DNA of 64,000 nucleotides from Pseudomonas sp. R37(2017) (lineage in GTDB: Bacteria; Pseudomonadota; Gammaproteobacteria; Pseudomonadales; Pseudomonadaceae). Shown piece after piece: positions 36,990-43,654 of the stretch. The DNA is taken from positions 144,246 to 208,245 of the forward strand of contig NZ_NEHO01000010.1 of NCBI RefSeq assembly GCF_002113375.1, given 5' to 3'. The position numbers and the translations under genes were made by a program. The notes beneath the pieces are model-generated. The model was not told the origin of the DNA and made no database searches. It saw only the letters and a program-made list of their open reading frames with translations. Numbering within the stretch: position 1 is the stretch's first letter; each line of letters begins with the position of its first letter.

Positions 36990-37370
36990 TCAGGCGACCT
37001 GGACCGGAATGGCGTTGCTGGTGTGGCTCAATTCATTGCCCGGTGCCATGTAGAGCATGCGTGGCTTGAAGTTGAGCAGCTCGGCTTCGCTGTAATGGGC
37101 GTAAGCGCAGATGATCACGCGATCGCCAACCTTGGCCTTGTGCGCCGCGGCGCCATTGACCGAGATCATGCGCGAACCTTCTTCGCCACGGATGGCGTAG
37201 GTGGTGAAGCGCTCGCCGTTGTCGACGTTGTAGATCTGGATCTGTTCGTACTCACGGATACCGGACAGGTCCAGCCATTCACCGTCGATGGCGCAGGAAC
37301 CTTCGTAATCGAGTACGGCGTGGGTGACTTCGGCGCGATGCAGCTTGGCTTTGAGCATGATGGCGTGCAT
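36990..37370 (-). CDS. panD: Aspartate 1-decarboxylase proenzyme
   Basis: PanD makes beta-alanine for pantothenate. The 126-residue proenzyme has the self-cleavage site Gly24-Ser25 in DYEGSCAIDG, which yields the pyruvoyl group on Ser25. Other landmarks are KAKLHRAEVTHA and NGERFTTYAIRGEEGS. The start at 37370 gives MHAIMLKAKL, the standard N-terminus. A REP pair separates it from panC. Confidence 0.97.
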   Translation of the reverse strand: MHAIMLKAKLHRAEVTHAVLDYEGSCAIDGEWLDLSGIREYEQIQIYNVDNGERFTTYAIRGEEGSRMISVNGAAAHKAKVGDRVIICAYAHYSEAELLNFKPRMLYMAPGNELSHTSNAIPVQVA

Positions 37371-37450
37371 GGGTGTTTCCCTGGTCGGCGGGCACATGGC
37401 CCGAAGGGTTTGTGGGCGTCAATAAGGTCTTGGTGGGCGCAGCAGAACCT

Positions 37451-37542
37451 CTGTAGGAGCGAGCCTGCTCGCGATGGCGGATTGTCAGCCAACTCAAATG
37501 TTGAATGTCATTCCCTCATCGCGAACAAGCTCGATCCCACAG
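37451..37542. repeat. REP-type palindrome pair between panD and panC
   Basis: CTGTAGGAGCGAGCCTGCTC and its diverged inverted partner GCGAACAAGCTCGATCCCAC flank about 55 bp. Confidence 0.82.
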
Positions 37543-37555
37543 GTTTTGTTGGTAT

Positions 37556-38416
37556 TTATACGGGGGCGTCGAGGTTCAGGTGCAGGTTGTCGATCAACCG
37601 CGTAGTCCCGAGGAACGCCGCCACCAGAATCACCAGGTCACGATCCTGCGCCGTTGCCGGGCGCAAGGTCAGGGCGTGGCGGATTTCCAGGTAATCCGGG
37701 CGCAGGCCGGCAGCTTCGAGCTGTTGCAACTTCATGCCGATCAACGCCGGGAAGTCCCGCTCGCCTTGCTTGATCGACCCGGCGATCTCGCTCAACGTGC
37801 GATACACCACCGGCGCCACGGCCCGCTGCTCTTCATTGAGGAAGCCGTTGCGCGACGACAGCGCAAGGCCATCGGTGGCCCGAACGGTCGGCTCACCGAT
37901 GATCTGGATCGGCATGTTCAGGTCATGTACCAGCGCGCGAATCACGGCCAGTTGCTGGAAGTCCTTCTCGCCGAAAATCGCCAGGTCCGGCTGAACCATG
38001 TTGAACAGCTTGCTGACCACCGTCGCCACGCCTTCAAAATGCCCCGGACGGCTCGCGCCGCACAGGCCTTCGGACAATTGCGGGACGCTGACGCGAGTCT
38101 GGCCGGTCATGCCGTCGGGGTACATCTCGTCAACCGTGGGTGCAAACAGCAAATGGCAGCCGGCCTGGAGCAGTTTTTCCTGGTCGGCGGCGAGAGTGCG
38201 CGGGTACTTGTCGAGGTCTTCGCCAGCACCAAATTGCAGCGGATTGACGAAAACGCTCGCGACCACGAAGTCCGCCCGTTGGGAGGCTTTGGTCACCAGT
38301 GCAACGTGGCCGCTGTGCAGGTTGCCCATGGTTGGCACAAAGGCGATGCGCTTGCCTTCGCTACGGGCCCGGGCCACGGCGGCCCGCAGTTCGCGTACGG
38401 TTTTTACGGTGTTCAT
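37556..38416 (-). CDS. panC: Pantothenate synthetase
   Basis: PanC joins pantoate and beta-alanine with ATP. The 286-residue protein has the HIGH-type motif MGNLHSGHVAL, the FGEKDFQQL stretch, and the KMSKS-like LSSRNGFL. The NPLQFGAGEDLDKYPRTLA region is conserved. Its start overlaps the panB stop by 4 bp (38413-38416), so panB and panC are coupled. Confidence 0.97.
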   Translation of the reverse strand: MNTVKTVRELRAAVARARSEGKRIAFVPTMGNLHSGHVALVTKASQRADFVVASVFVNPLQFGAGEDLDKYPRTLAADQEKLLQAGCHLLFAPTVDEMYPDGMTGQTRVSVPQLSEGLCGASRPGHFEGVATVVSKLFNMVQPDLAIFGEKDFQQLAVIRALVHDLNMPIQIIGEPTVRATDGLALSSRNGFLNEEQRAVAPVVYRTLSEIAGSIKQGERDFPALIGMKLQQLEAAGLRPDYLEIRHALTLRPATAQDRDLVILVAAFLGTTRLIDNLHLNLDAPV

Positions 38417-39213
38417 GCAGAGAATCCGTGTTCGATCCCAGGGAAGGTTGCCGCTTTGACTTCAGTCACGTAGGCATTCAGTGCAGCTTCGATGCTGGTC
38501 TGGCCAGTCATGAAGTTTTTCACGAATTTTGGCACGCGGCCGGTCATGGACAGCCCCAGCATGTCGTGCAGGACCAATACCTGGCCGTCGGTGCGATTGC
38601 CGGCACCAATACCGATCACCGGAATTTTCACCGCCTGGGTGATTTCTTCCGCCAGTTCGCTCGGGACGCACTCGAGCAGCAGCATCGCCGCGCCAGCCTG
38701 TTCCAGAGAAATCGCATCGGCACGCATCTGCCGCGCCTGGTTTTCATTGCGACCCTGGACCTTGTAACCGCCAAGGATGTTCACCGATTGCGGTGTCAGG
38801 CCCATGTGCGCACAAACCGGAATGCCGCGTTCGGCCAGCAGGCGGATCGAGTCGGCGAGCCACAACGCCCCTTCAATCTTGACCATGTGCGCGCCAGCCT
38901 GCATCAACAGGGCGCTGTTGGTCATGGCTTGCTCGGTGGTGGCATAGGCCATGAAAGGCAGGTCGGCGAGGATCAAGGCATCGCTGTTACCGCGTTTGAC
39001 GGCGGCCACGTGGTAAGCCATTTCTGCGGTGGTGACAGGCAAGGTGCTGTCGTGGCCCTGCAAAACCATGCCGAGGGAGTCGCCCACCAGCAGCACTTCG
39101 ACGCCGGCCTGATTGCAGGCGTGGGCGAAGGTTGCGTCGTAGCAGGTCAGCATGGTGATTTTTTCACCTTTTTGCTTCAGACCTTGCAGGGTGGTCAGGG
39201 AGATGGCTGGCAT
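38413..39213 (-). CDS. panB: 3-methyl-2-oxobutanoate hydroxymethyltransferase
   Basis: PanB transfers a hydroxymethyl group to alpha-ketoisovalerate, first step to pantoate. The 266-residue protein has MLTCYDATFAHACNQAGVEVLLVGDSLG, VKIEGA, PVCAHMGLTPQSV and IPVIGIGAGN, all PanB signatures. It is first in panB-panC and links to the branched-chain ilv genes in this window, since ketoisovalerate comes from that pathway. Confidence 0.97.
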   Translation of the reverse strand: MPAISLTTLQGLKQKGEKITMLTCYDATFAHACNQAGVEVLLVGDSLGMVLQGHDSTLPVTTAEMAYHVAAVKRGNSDALILADLPFMAYATTEQAMTNSALLMQAGAHMVKIEGALWLADSIRLLAERGIPVCAHMGLTPQSVNILGGYKVQGRNENQARQMRADAISLEQAGAAMLLLECVPSELAEEITQAVKIPVIGIGAGNRTDGQVLVLHDMLGLSMTGRVPKFVKNFMTGQTSIEAALNAYVTEVKAATFPGIEHGFSA

Positions 39214-39489
39214 GAAAAGTTCCTCATTCAGGCGCTGTGGAAACTACTGCGAGTAACGCGCGTGATTCTTCGTTGAATGCAGGCGCACGCTCTGTTGTCG
39301 TGCTTTTAAGGCCTGGATTGCGCCCTTGAACGCCGTGTTGGCGGCAGCGGGACGCCTATAGTCGTGAGGAGAACGAGGGAAGTCAATTGCGTGTGTTACC
39401 GCATTGTTACGGGTGGGGTGTTACCGGGGTAACTGATGCGATTCAGCAGCAGATCTTGTGCGCGACACAATACCAATGTGGGAGCCTGG

Positions 39490-39975
39490 TCAATTCTGGG
39501 GCAGGCGTTCCAGGCCGACGAACGGGCACCCCTTGAGCAGCTCGACCAAGGTCCGGCCATCGGCCAGGCGCAGGTTCGCAGTTGCCAGTTCGGCAAGCGG
39601 ATACAGCACGAAGGCTCGCTCCTGCATGTGGTAGTGGGGAACCTTGAGGCGCGGTTCGTCGATCAGGCGGTCACCGAACAGCAAGATGTCGAGGTCCAGC
39701 GTGCGCGGTCCCCAGCGCTCAAGACGCTCGCGCCCCTGGTCGTTTTCAATGGCTTGCAAGGCATCCAGAAGCTCAAGCGGTGCCAGCGCGCTGTCGAGAG
39801 CGGCCACCGCATTGGTGTAACGCGGTTGTCCGGGTAGCAGCGAGTCGCTTTGATAAAACGCAGAAACCCCGACCAGCGCCGTTTGCGGCAACTGTGCCAG
39901 CGCCTCGAGGGCGCTGCGCAATTGTTCGGCGGGGTCAGCCAGATTGCTGCCCATGCCGATGTAGATGCGTTCCAT
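39490..39975 (-). CDS. folK: HPPK, folate pathway pyrophosphokinase
   Basis: FolK transfers pyrophosphate from ATP to 6-hydroxymethyl-7,8-dihydropterin. The 161-residue protein carries the signature RWGPRTLDLDILLFGD and the start MERIYIGMGSNLADP, with PRYTNAVAAL between them. It begins 3 bp after the pcnB stop, so they share a transcript. The 276-bp gap to panB (39214-39489) holds no gene I can see. Confidence 0.96.
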   Translation of the reverse strand: MERIYIGMGSNLADPAEQLRSALEALAQLPQTALVGVSAFYQSDSLLPGQPRYTNAVAALDSALAPLELLDALQAIENDQGRERLERWGPRTLDLDILLFGDRLIDEPRLKVPHYHMQERAFVLYPLAELATANLRLADGRTLVELLKGCPFVGLERLPQN

Positions 39976-39978
39976 GGA

Positions 39979-41379
39979 TTACTCGCCTGTGGTGCTCGAA
40001 GCGCCAGCGGCGCGTTTGCGCTTGGAACCACCGCTGCGGCGACGCTTGCGCGGGCCACCGGCTCCTTCTTCCTTGCCGCTGAGGTCGCGGATCATGTCGC
40101 GGCGCTCGCTTTCGTTGGCGTCCTGATAGTCGGTCCACCATTCGCCCAGACCGTCGGTTTGCTCACCGGCGCTTTCACGCAGCAGCAGGAAGTCGTAACC
40201 GGCGCGGAAACGCGGATTGTCCAGTAACAGATCGGCACGCTTGCCACTGCGGCGCGGCAGGCGTTCCTGCATGTCCCAGATCTCGCGGATCGGCATGGTG
40301 AAGCGTTTCGGAATCGCGATGCGCTGACACTGTTCGGCAATCAGTTCGTGCGCCGCTTCCTGCATCGCCGGAATCGGCGGCATGCCACGCTCCTGCAGGT
40401 GCAGGACGCGGGCCGGAAGGGCAGGCCAGAGCAGGGCTGCAAACAGGAAGGCCGGGGTGACCGGTTTGTTCTGCTTGATCCGCAGGTCGGTGTTGATCAG
40501 GGCTTCGCTGATCAGGGTGTGGGTGTACGTCGGGTTATGTTCCAGTGCGTCGGTGCTGGCAGGGAACAGTGGATCGAACAATTGCAGGTCGACCAGCATT
40601 TCAAACGTATCGGCGGCGTAGCCGGAGAGGAAAAGCTTGAGCACCTCTTCGAACAGGCGGGCCGACGGAATTTCGCGCAGCATTGGCGCCAGGTCGCGGA
40701 TCGGCAGGGCGCTGTGTTTTTCGATGCCGAAGTTCAGCTTGGCGGCAAATCGCACGGCCCGCAGCATGCGTACCGGATCTTCCTGGTAGCGTTGCTTCGG
40801 ATCGCCGATCAGGCGGATCAGGTGATTGCGGATGTCGTGTACGCCGTTGGCGTAGTCGAGGATGCGTTCGCTGACCGGATCGTAATACAAGGCATTGATG
40901 GTGAAGTCGCGACGTTGCGCGTCTTCTTCCAGGGTGCCATAGACGTTATCGCGCAGGATGCGCCCGCTTTCGTTGCGCGAAGACTGATTGCTGTCTTCCT
41001 CGTCTTCGTTTTGCGGGTGGTTGGCGCGGAAGGTCGCGACTTCGATGATTTCGCGGCCGAAATGGATATGCACCAGTTTGAATCGGCGCCCGATGATCCG
41101 CGCGTTACGGAATTCGGCCCGCACCTGCTCGGGTGTGGCGCTGGTGGCAACGTCGAAATCTTTTGGTGTGATGCCCAGCAGCATGTCGCGCACGCAACCG
41201 CCAACCAGGTAAGCCTGATAACCGGCGCTCTGCAGGCGTTCAACGATATTCACCGCGTAACGGCTGAATTGCGCCTTTTGCAGCGAATGTTGGCCGCTGT
41301 TGAGCACTTCAGGCGTGCTGCGAATGTGTTGCGTAGGACGCTTGGGAGAACGGAATGACTGGAACAGCTTCTTCAGCAT
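39979..41379 (-). CDS. pcnB: Poly(A) polymerase I
   Basis: PcnB adds 3' poly(A) tails that mark RNAs for decay. The 466-residue protein has the nucleotidyltransferase core YLVGGCVRDMLLG and PKDFDVATSATPEQV with the catalytic Asp residues. The RNA-binding segment RRDFTINALYYDP follows, and a basic tail ends with RKRRRSGGSKRKRA. I place the start at 41379 (MLKKLFQSF), as in other pseudomonads; a longer frame lacks support. It follows crcZ and precedes folK, the standard order. Confidence 0.94.
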   Translation of the reverse strand: MLKKLFQSFRSPKRPTQHIRSTPEVLNSGQHSLQKAQFSRYAVNIVERLQSAGYQAYLVGGCVRDMLLGITPKDFDVATSATPEQVRAEFRNARIIGRRFKLVHIHFGREIIEVATFRANHPQNEDEEDSNQSSRNESGRILRDNVYGTLEEDAQRRDFTINALYYDPVSERILDYANGVHDIRNHLIRLIGDPKQRYQEDPVRMLRAVRFAAKLNFGIEKHSALPIRDLAPMLREIPSARLFEEVLKLFLSGYAADTFEMLVDLQLFDPLFPASTDALEHNPTYTHTLISEALINTDLRIKQNKPVTPAFLFAALLWPALPARVLHLQERGMPPIPAMQEAAHELIAEQCQRIAIPKRFTMPIREIWDMQERLPRRSGKRADLLLDNPRFRAGYDFLLLRESAGEQTDGLGEWWTDYQDANESERRDMIRDLSGKEEGAGGPRKRRRSGGSKRKRAAGASSTTGE

Positions 41380-41488
41380 GGGATGCACTGTTTGAAGGAA
41401 TATTCGGCCATAACAGAAGAATGACCGCATGATGGGCGGGGATTCTAGCATTTAGTCGGGGGATGGTGTAGGAGACAGCAGATATGAG

Positions 41489-41604
41489 CTGTAGGAGCGA
41501 GCATGCTCCGGGTGGCGTCCCGATGATGGTCGTGAACGATTACGCGGGAAACCAGATGTCCAGCGTTGCCTGTGGGTTTTTCGCGAGCATGCTCGCTCCT
41601 ACAG
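41489..41604. repeat. REP-type palindrome pair
   Basis: CTGTAGGAGCGAGCATGCTC and GAGCATGCTCGCTCCTACAG are inverted around about 80 bp. They lie between pcnB and crcZ. Confidence 0.85.
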
Positions 41605-41629
41605 GTATAGGAAGTGGGGGGGCGCAGAA

Positions 41630-41996
41630 ACCACAAGGGGAGCCGAAGCTCCCCAAGAAGTAGTTGCATGCTCTATTTTTATTTTTGGTTTCGGGCTTTT
41701 TGTTTTTGTTGAGTGCCCTCGCCATGAAGCTTCCTTCATGACCCTCCCAATCGGGAGCCAAGAGCAAACGGATTGCTTTGGTCGCTGTGTTGCAGTGATC
41801 TTTCGATCCAACCAGTACAGGCTCTGTCTTAGGACAGTTTTTGTTGTTCTCGGCCTGGTCGTGGGGCTAGCCCCAAATACAACGCCTCTCCAAAAGAATC
41901 AGTTAGCTGCGCCTCTCGCCGTCTTGTTTTTATTGTGCGTGAGTCGATTCGTCTTATTTTTATTGTCTTCTGCATTGCTTGTTATTGTTCTTGTAC
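41630..41996 (-). ncRNA. crcZ: CrcZ small RNA
   Basis: CrcZ sequesters the Hfq/Crc complex and so lifts carbon catabolite repression. The position between cbrB and pcnB is exactly that of crcZ in pseudomonads. The minus strand has many CA motifs of the AAYAAYAA type: AACAATAACAA near the 5' end, AATAAAAATAAG, AATAAAAACAAG, AACAACAAAAAC, AACAAAAACAAAA and AAAAATAAAAATAG. A sigma-54 promoter lies at the expected distance upstream and a GGGGAGC-CGAA-GCTCCCC type hairpin at 41637-41654 ends it. The ends are estimates. An open frame of 89 codons on the plus strand (41738-42007) is a shadow. Confidence 0.88.
41637..41654 (-). terminator. Probable CrcZ terminator hairpin
   Basis: The 7-bp stem GGGGAGC/GCTCCCC with a 4-nt loop lies at the 3' end of CrcZ. 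The following U tract is weak (UUGUGGUUUC). Confidence 0.55.
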
Positions 41997-42005
41997 CAAA
42001 CATAT

Positions 42006-42022
42006 AGCAGGGTGCGTGCCAA
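42006..42022 (-). promoter_or_regulatory. Sigma-54 promoter of crcZ
   Basis: On the minus strand the sequence reads TTGGCAC-N5-CTGCT, matching the consensus YTGGCACG-N4-YTGCW. Transcription would start near 41995. It fits the known CbrB/RpoN control of crcZ. Confidence 0.9.
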
Positions 42023-42080
42023 CTTTTGTGAACCCCAATAAAACAAGGGGTTAGGCCGGCTTTCAGGTATTTTGAGGGCC

Positions 42081-42116
42081 AAAAAAAACCGGGGCTTCGT
42101 TACCGTAAGCCCCGGC
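42081..42116 (-). terminator. Terminator of cbrB
   Basis: A 9-bp stem CCGGGGCTT/AAGCCCCGG is followed, on the minus strand, by eight T. It separates cbrB from the crcZ promoter region. Confidence 0.85.
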
Positions 42117-42170
42117 TTCTGTTACGTGAAAAAGCTGAGGTAACAGTTTTTTCATAAAGTCACGTGTTAC
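42099..42170 (-). promoter_or_regulatory. Likely CbrB binding sites upstream of crcZ
   Basis: A perfect 7-bp inverted repeat, CTGTTAC-N14-GTAACAG, spans 42119-42146, about 100 bp upstream of the crcZ sigma-54 promoter. Two further GTTAC copies lie at 42099-42103 and 42166-42170. The repeats fit the enhancer position; the assignment to CbrB is inferred. Confidence 0.55.
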
Positions 42171-42192
42171 CCGCACATGAGACAGGTGAGGT

Positions 42193-43632
42193 TCAGCTTT
42201 CGCTGGTCACTCCTGTCTTGCGCCGCGGGATGCCCAGGCGCTGACGGCGCTCCCACAGGCATTTGCGGCTGACCCCGAGTTTGCGGGCCAGTTCGGTCTC
42301 CGTCATGTGGTCCTGATGCTCGAGGACGAAATGCTGGAAGTAGTCTTCCAGGGAAAGGTCTTCGGTGGGCTCGTGATTGTTGTTACTGGCGTTGCCGTTG
42401 CCCTGTTGTGGGGGCAGGCCAATGAATTCGTCGTCTTCCAGGTCACCCAATTCGATGTCGATGCCCAGCAGTTCGGCGGAAATTTCCGGGCTTTCGCACA
42501 GGATAACGGCGCGCTCGACAGCGTTTTCCAGTTCGCGAACGTTGCCCGGCCAGGAGTAGTGGCGAATGGCTTGCTCGGCATCCGCGGCGAATTTCAGGTC
42601 GGTGCGGTTGATTCGCGCACTTTGCCGCGCCAGGAACGCATTGGCGATTTCGTTGACGTCCGCACCGCGTTCACGCAGGGCTGGCAGTTTCAGCGCAATA
42701 ACGTGGAGGCGGTAATACAAGTCTTCGCGGAACTGGCCGATCTTCGCCAGGTTCTTGAGATCGCGGTGAGTCGCGGCGATCAGGCGCACATCGACTTTTT
42801 GCGACTGTACCGAGCCTACACGCCGAATTTCGCCTTCCTGCAATACGCGCAGCAGACGTGCCTGGGCTTCCAGTGGCAGTTCGCCGATTTCGTCGAGGAA
42901 CAAGGTGCCGCCGTCCGCCGCTTCCACCAGGCCGGCGCGCCCGGCGCTGGCGCCGGTGAATGCGCCTTTTTCATGGCCGAACAGTTCGGACTCGATCAGG
43001 CTTTCCGGGATGGCCGCGCAGTTCACCGAAATCATCGGCGCCTTGGCGCGTCTGGACAGGTTGTGCAGGGCGCGCGCCACCAGTTCTTTACCCGTACCCG
43101 ATTCGCCCTGGATCAGAACGTTGGAATCGGTTGGCGCGACCTTGCGGATCTTGCCATACAGGTCCTGCATCGGCGGGCACGAACCGATAATGCCGATTTC
43201 GCCGTTACTGTTGTCAGCACCGGATTTCGCCGCACCGTTGGCGGTTTTGCCGGCAACCACTTCGCCGCCGGTTTGCGCCGTTTGCCGGTCACGCAGGATT
43301 CGCGCGGCGGCTTGCAGCATTTCGTCGTGGTCGAATGGCTTGGCAATGTAATCAACCGCGCCCATTTTCATCGAGTCGACCGCCGAGCGCAGGCTGGCGT
43401 AGCTGGTCATGATCAGCACCGGCGTGCCTTGGGCGAGCTTGATCAGCTCAGTGCCGGGCGCGCCCGGAAGACGCAGGTCACTGACGATCAGATCGAACGA
43501 GGGAATGGTGAAGCGTTCTTGTGCTTCCTGCACTGAACCGGCTTCGCTGACCTGATACTGGTTACGTTCCAGCAGGCGGCGCAAGGCGGAGCGGATAATG
43601 GTTTCGTCTTCGACGATCAGAATGTGCGGCAT
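42193..43632 (-). CDS. cbrB: NtrC-family response regulator CbrB
   Basis: CbrB responds to CbrA and, with RpoN, turns on crcZ to balance carbon and nitrogen use. The 479-residue protein has a receiver domain (LIVEDETIIRSALRR; phospho-Asp in LIVSDLRLPG), an AAA+ sigma-54 activation domain with Walker A GESGTGKE and GAFTGA loop, and a C-terminal Fis-type HTH (TETELARKLGVSRKCLWERRQRLGIPRR). It starts 22 bp after cbrA and is followed by a terminator and crcZ. Confidence 0.96.
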   Translation of the reverse strand: MPHILIVEDETIIRSALRRLLERNQYQVSEAGSVQEAQERFTIPSFDLIVSDLRLPGAPGTELIKLAQGTPVLIMTSYASLRSAVDSMKMGAVDYIAKPFDHDEMLQAAARILRDRQTAQTGGEVVAGKTANGAAKSGADNSNGEIGIIGSCPPMQDLYGKIRKVAPTDSNVLIQGESGTGKELVARALHNLSRRAKAPMISVNCAAIPESLIESELFGHEKGAFTGASAGRAGLVEAADGGTLFLDEIGELPLEAQARLLRVLQEGEIRRVGSVQSQKVDVRLIAATHRDLKNLAKIGQFREDLYYRLHVIALKLPALRERGADVNEIANAFLARQSARINRTDLKFAADAEQAIRHYSWPGNVRELENAVERAVILCESPEISAELLGIDIELGDLEDDEFIGLPPQQGNGNASNNNHEPTEDLSLEDYFQHFVLEHQDHMTETELARKLGVSRKCLWERRQRLGIPRRKTGVTSES

Positions 43633-43654
43633 TGATTCGATACTCTCGACGGTC

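Noticed and set aside
41738..42007. An 89-codon hydrophobic frame on the plus strand at the crcZ locus
   Set aside because: It is antisense to CrcZ, and its hydrophobicity comes from the T-rich complement of the A-rich sRNA.
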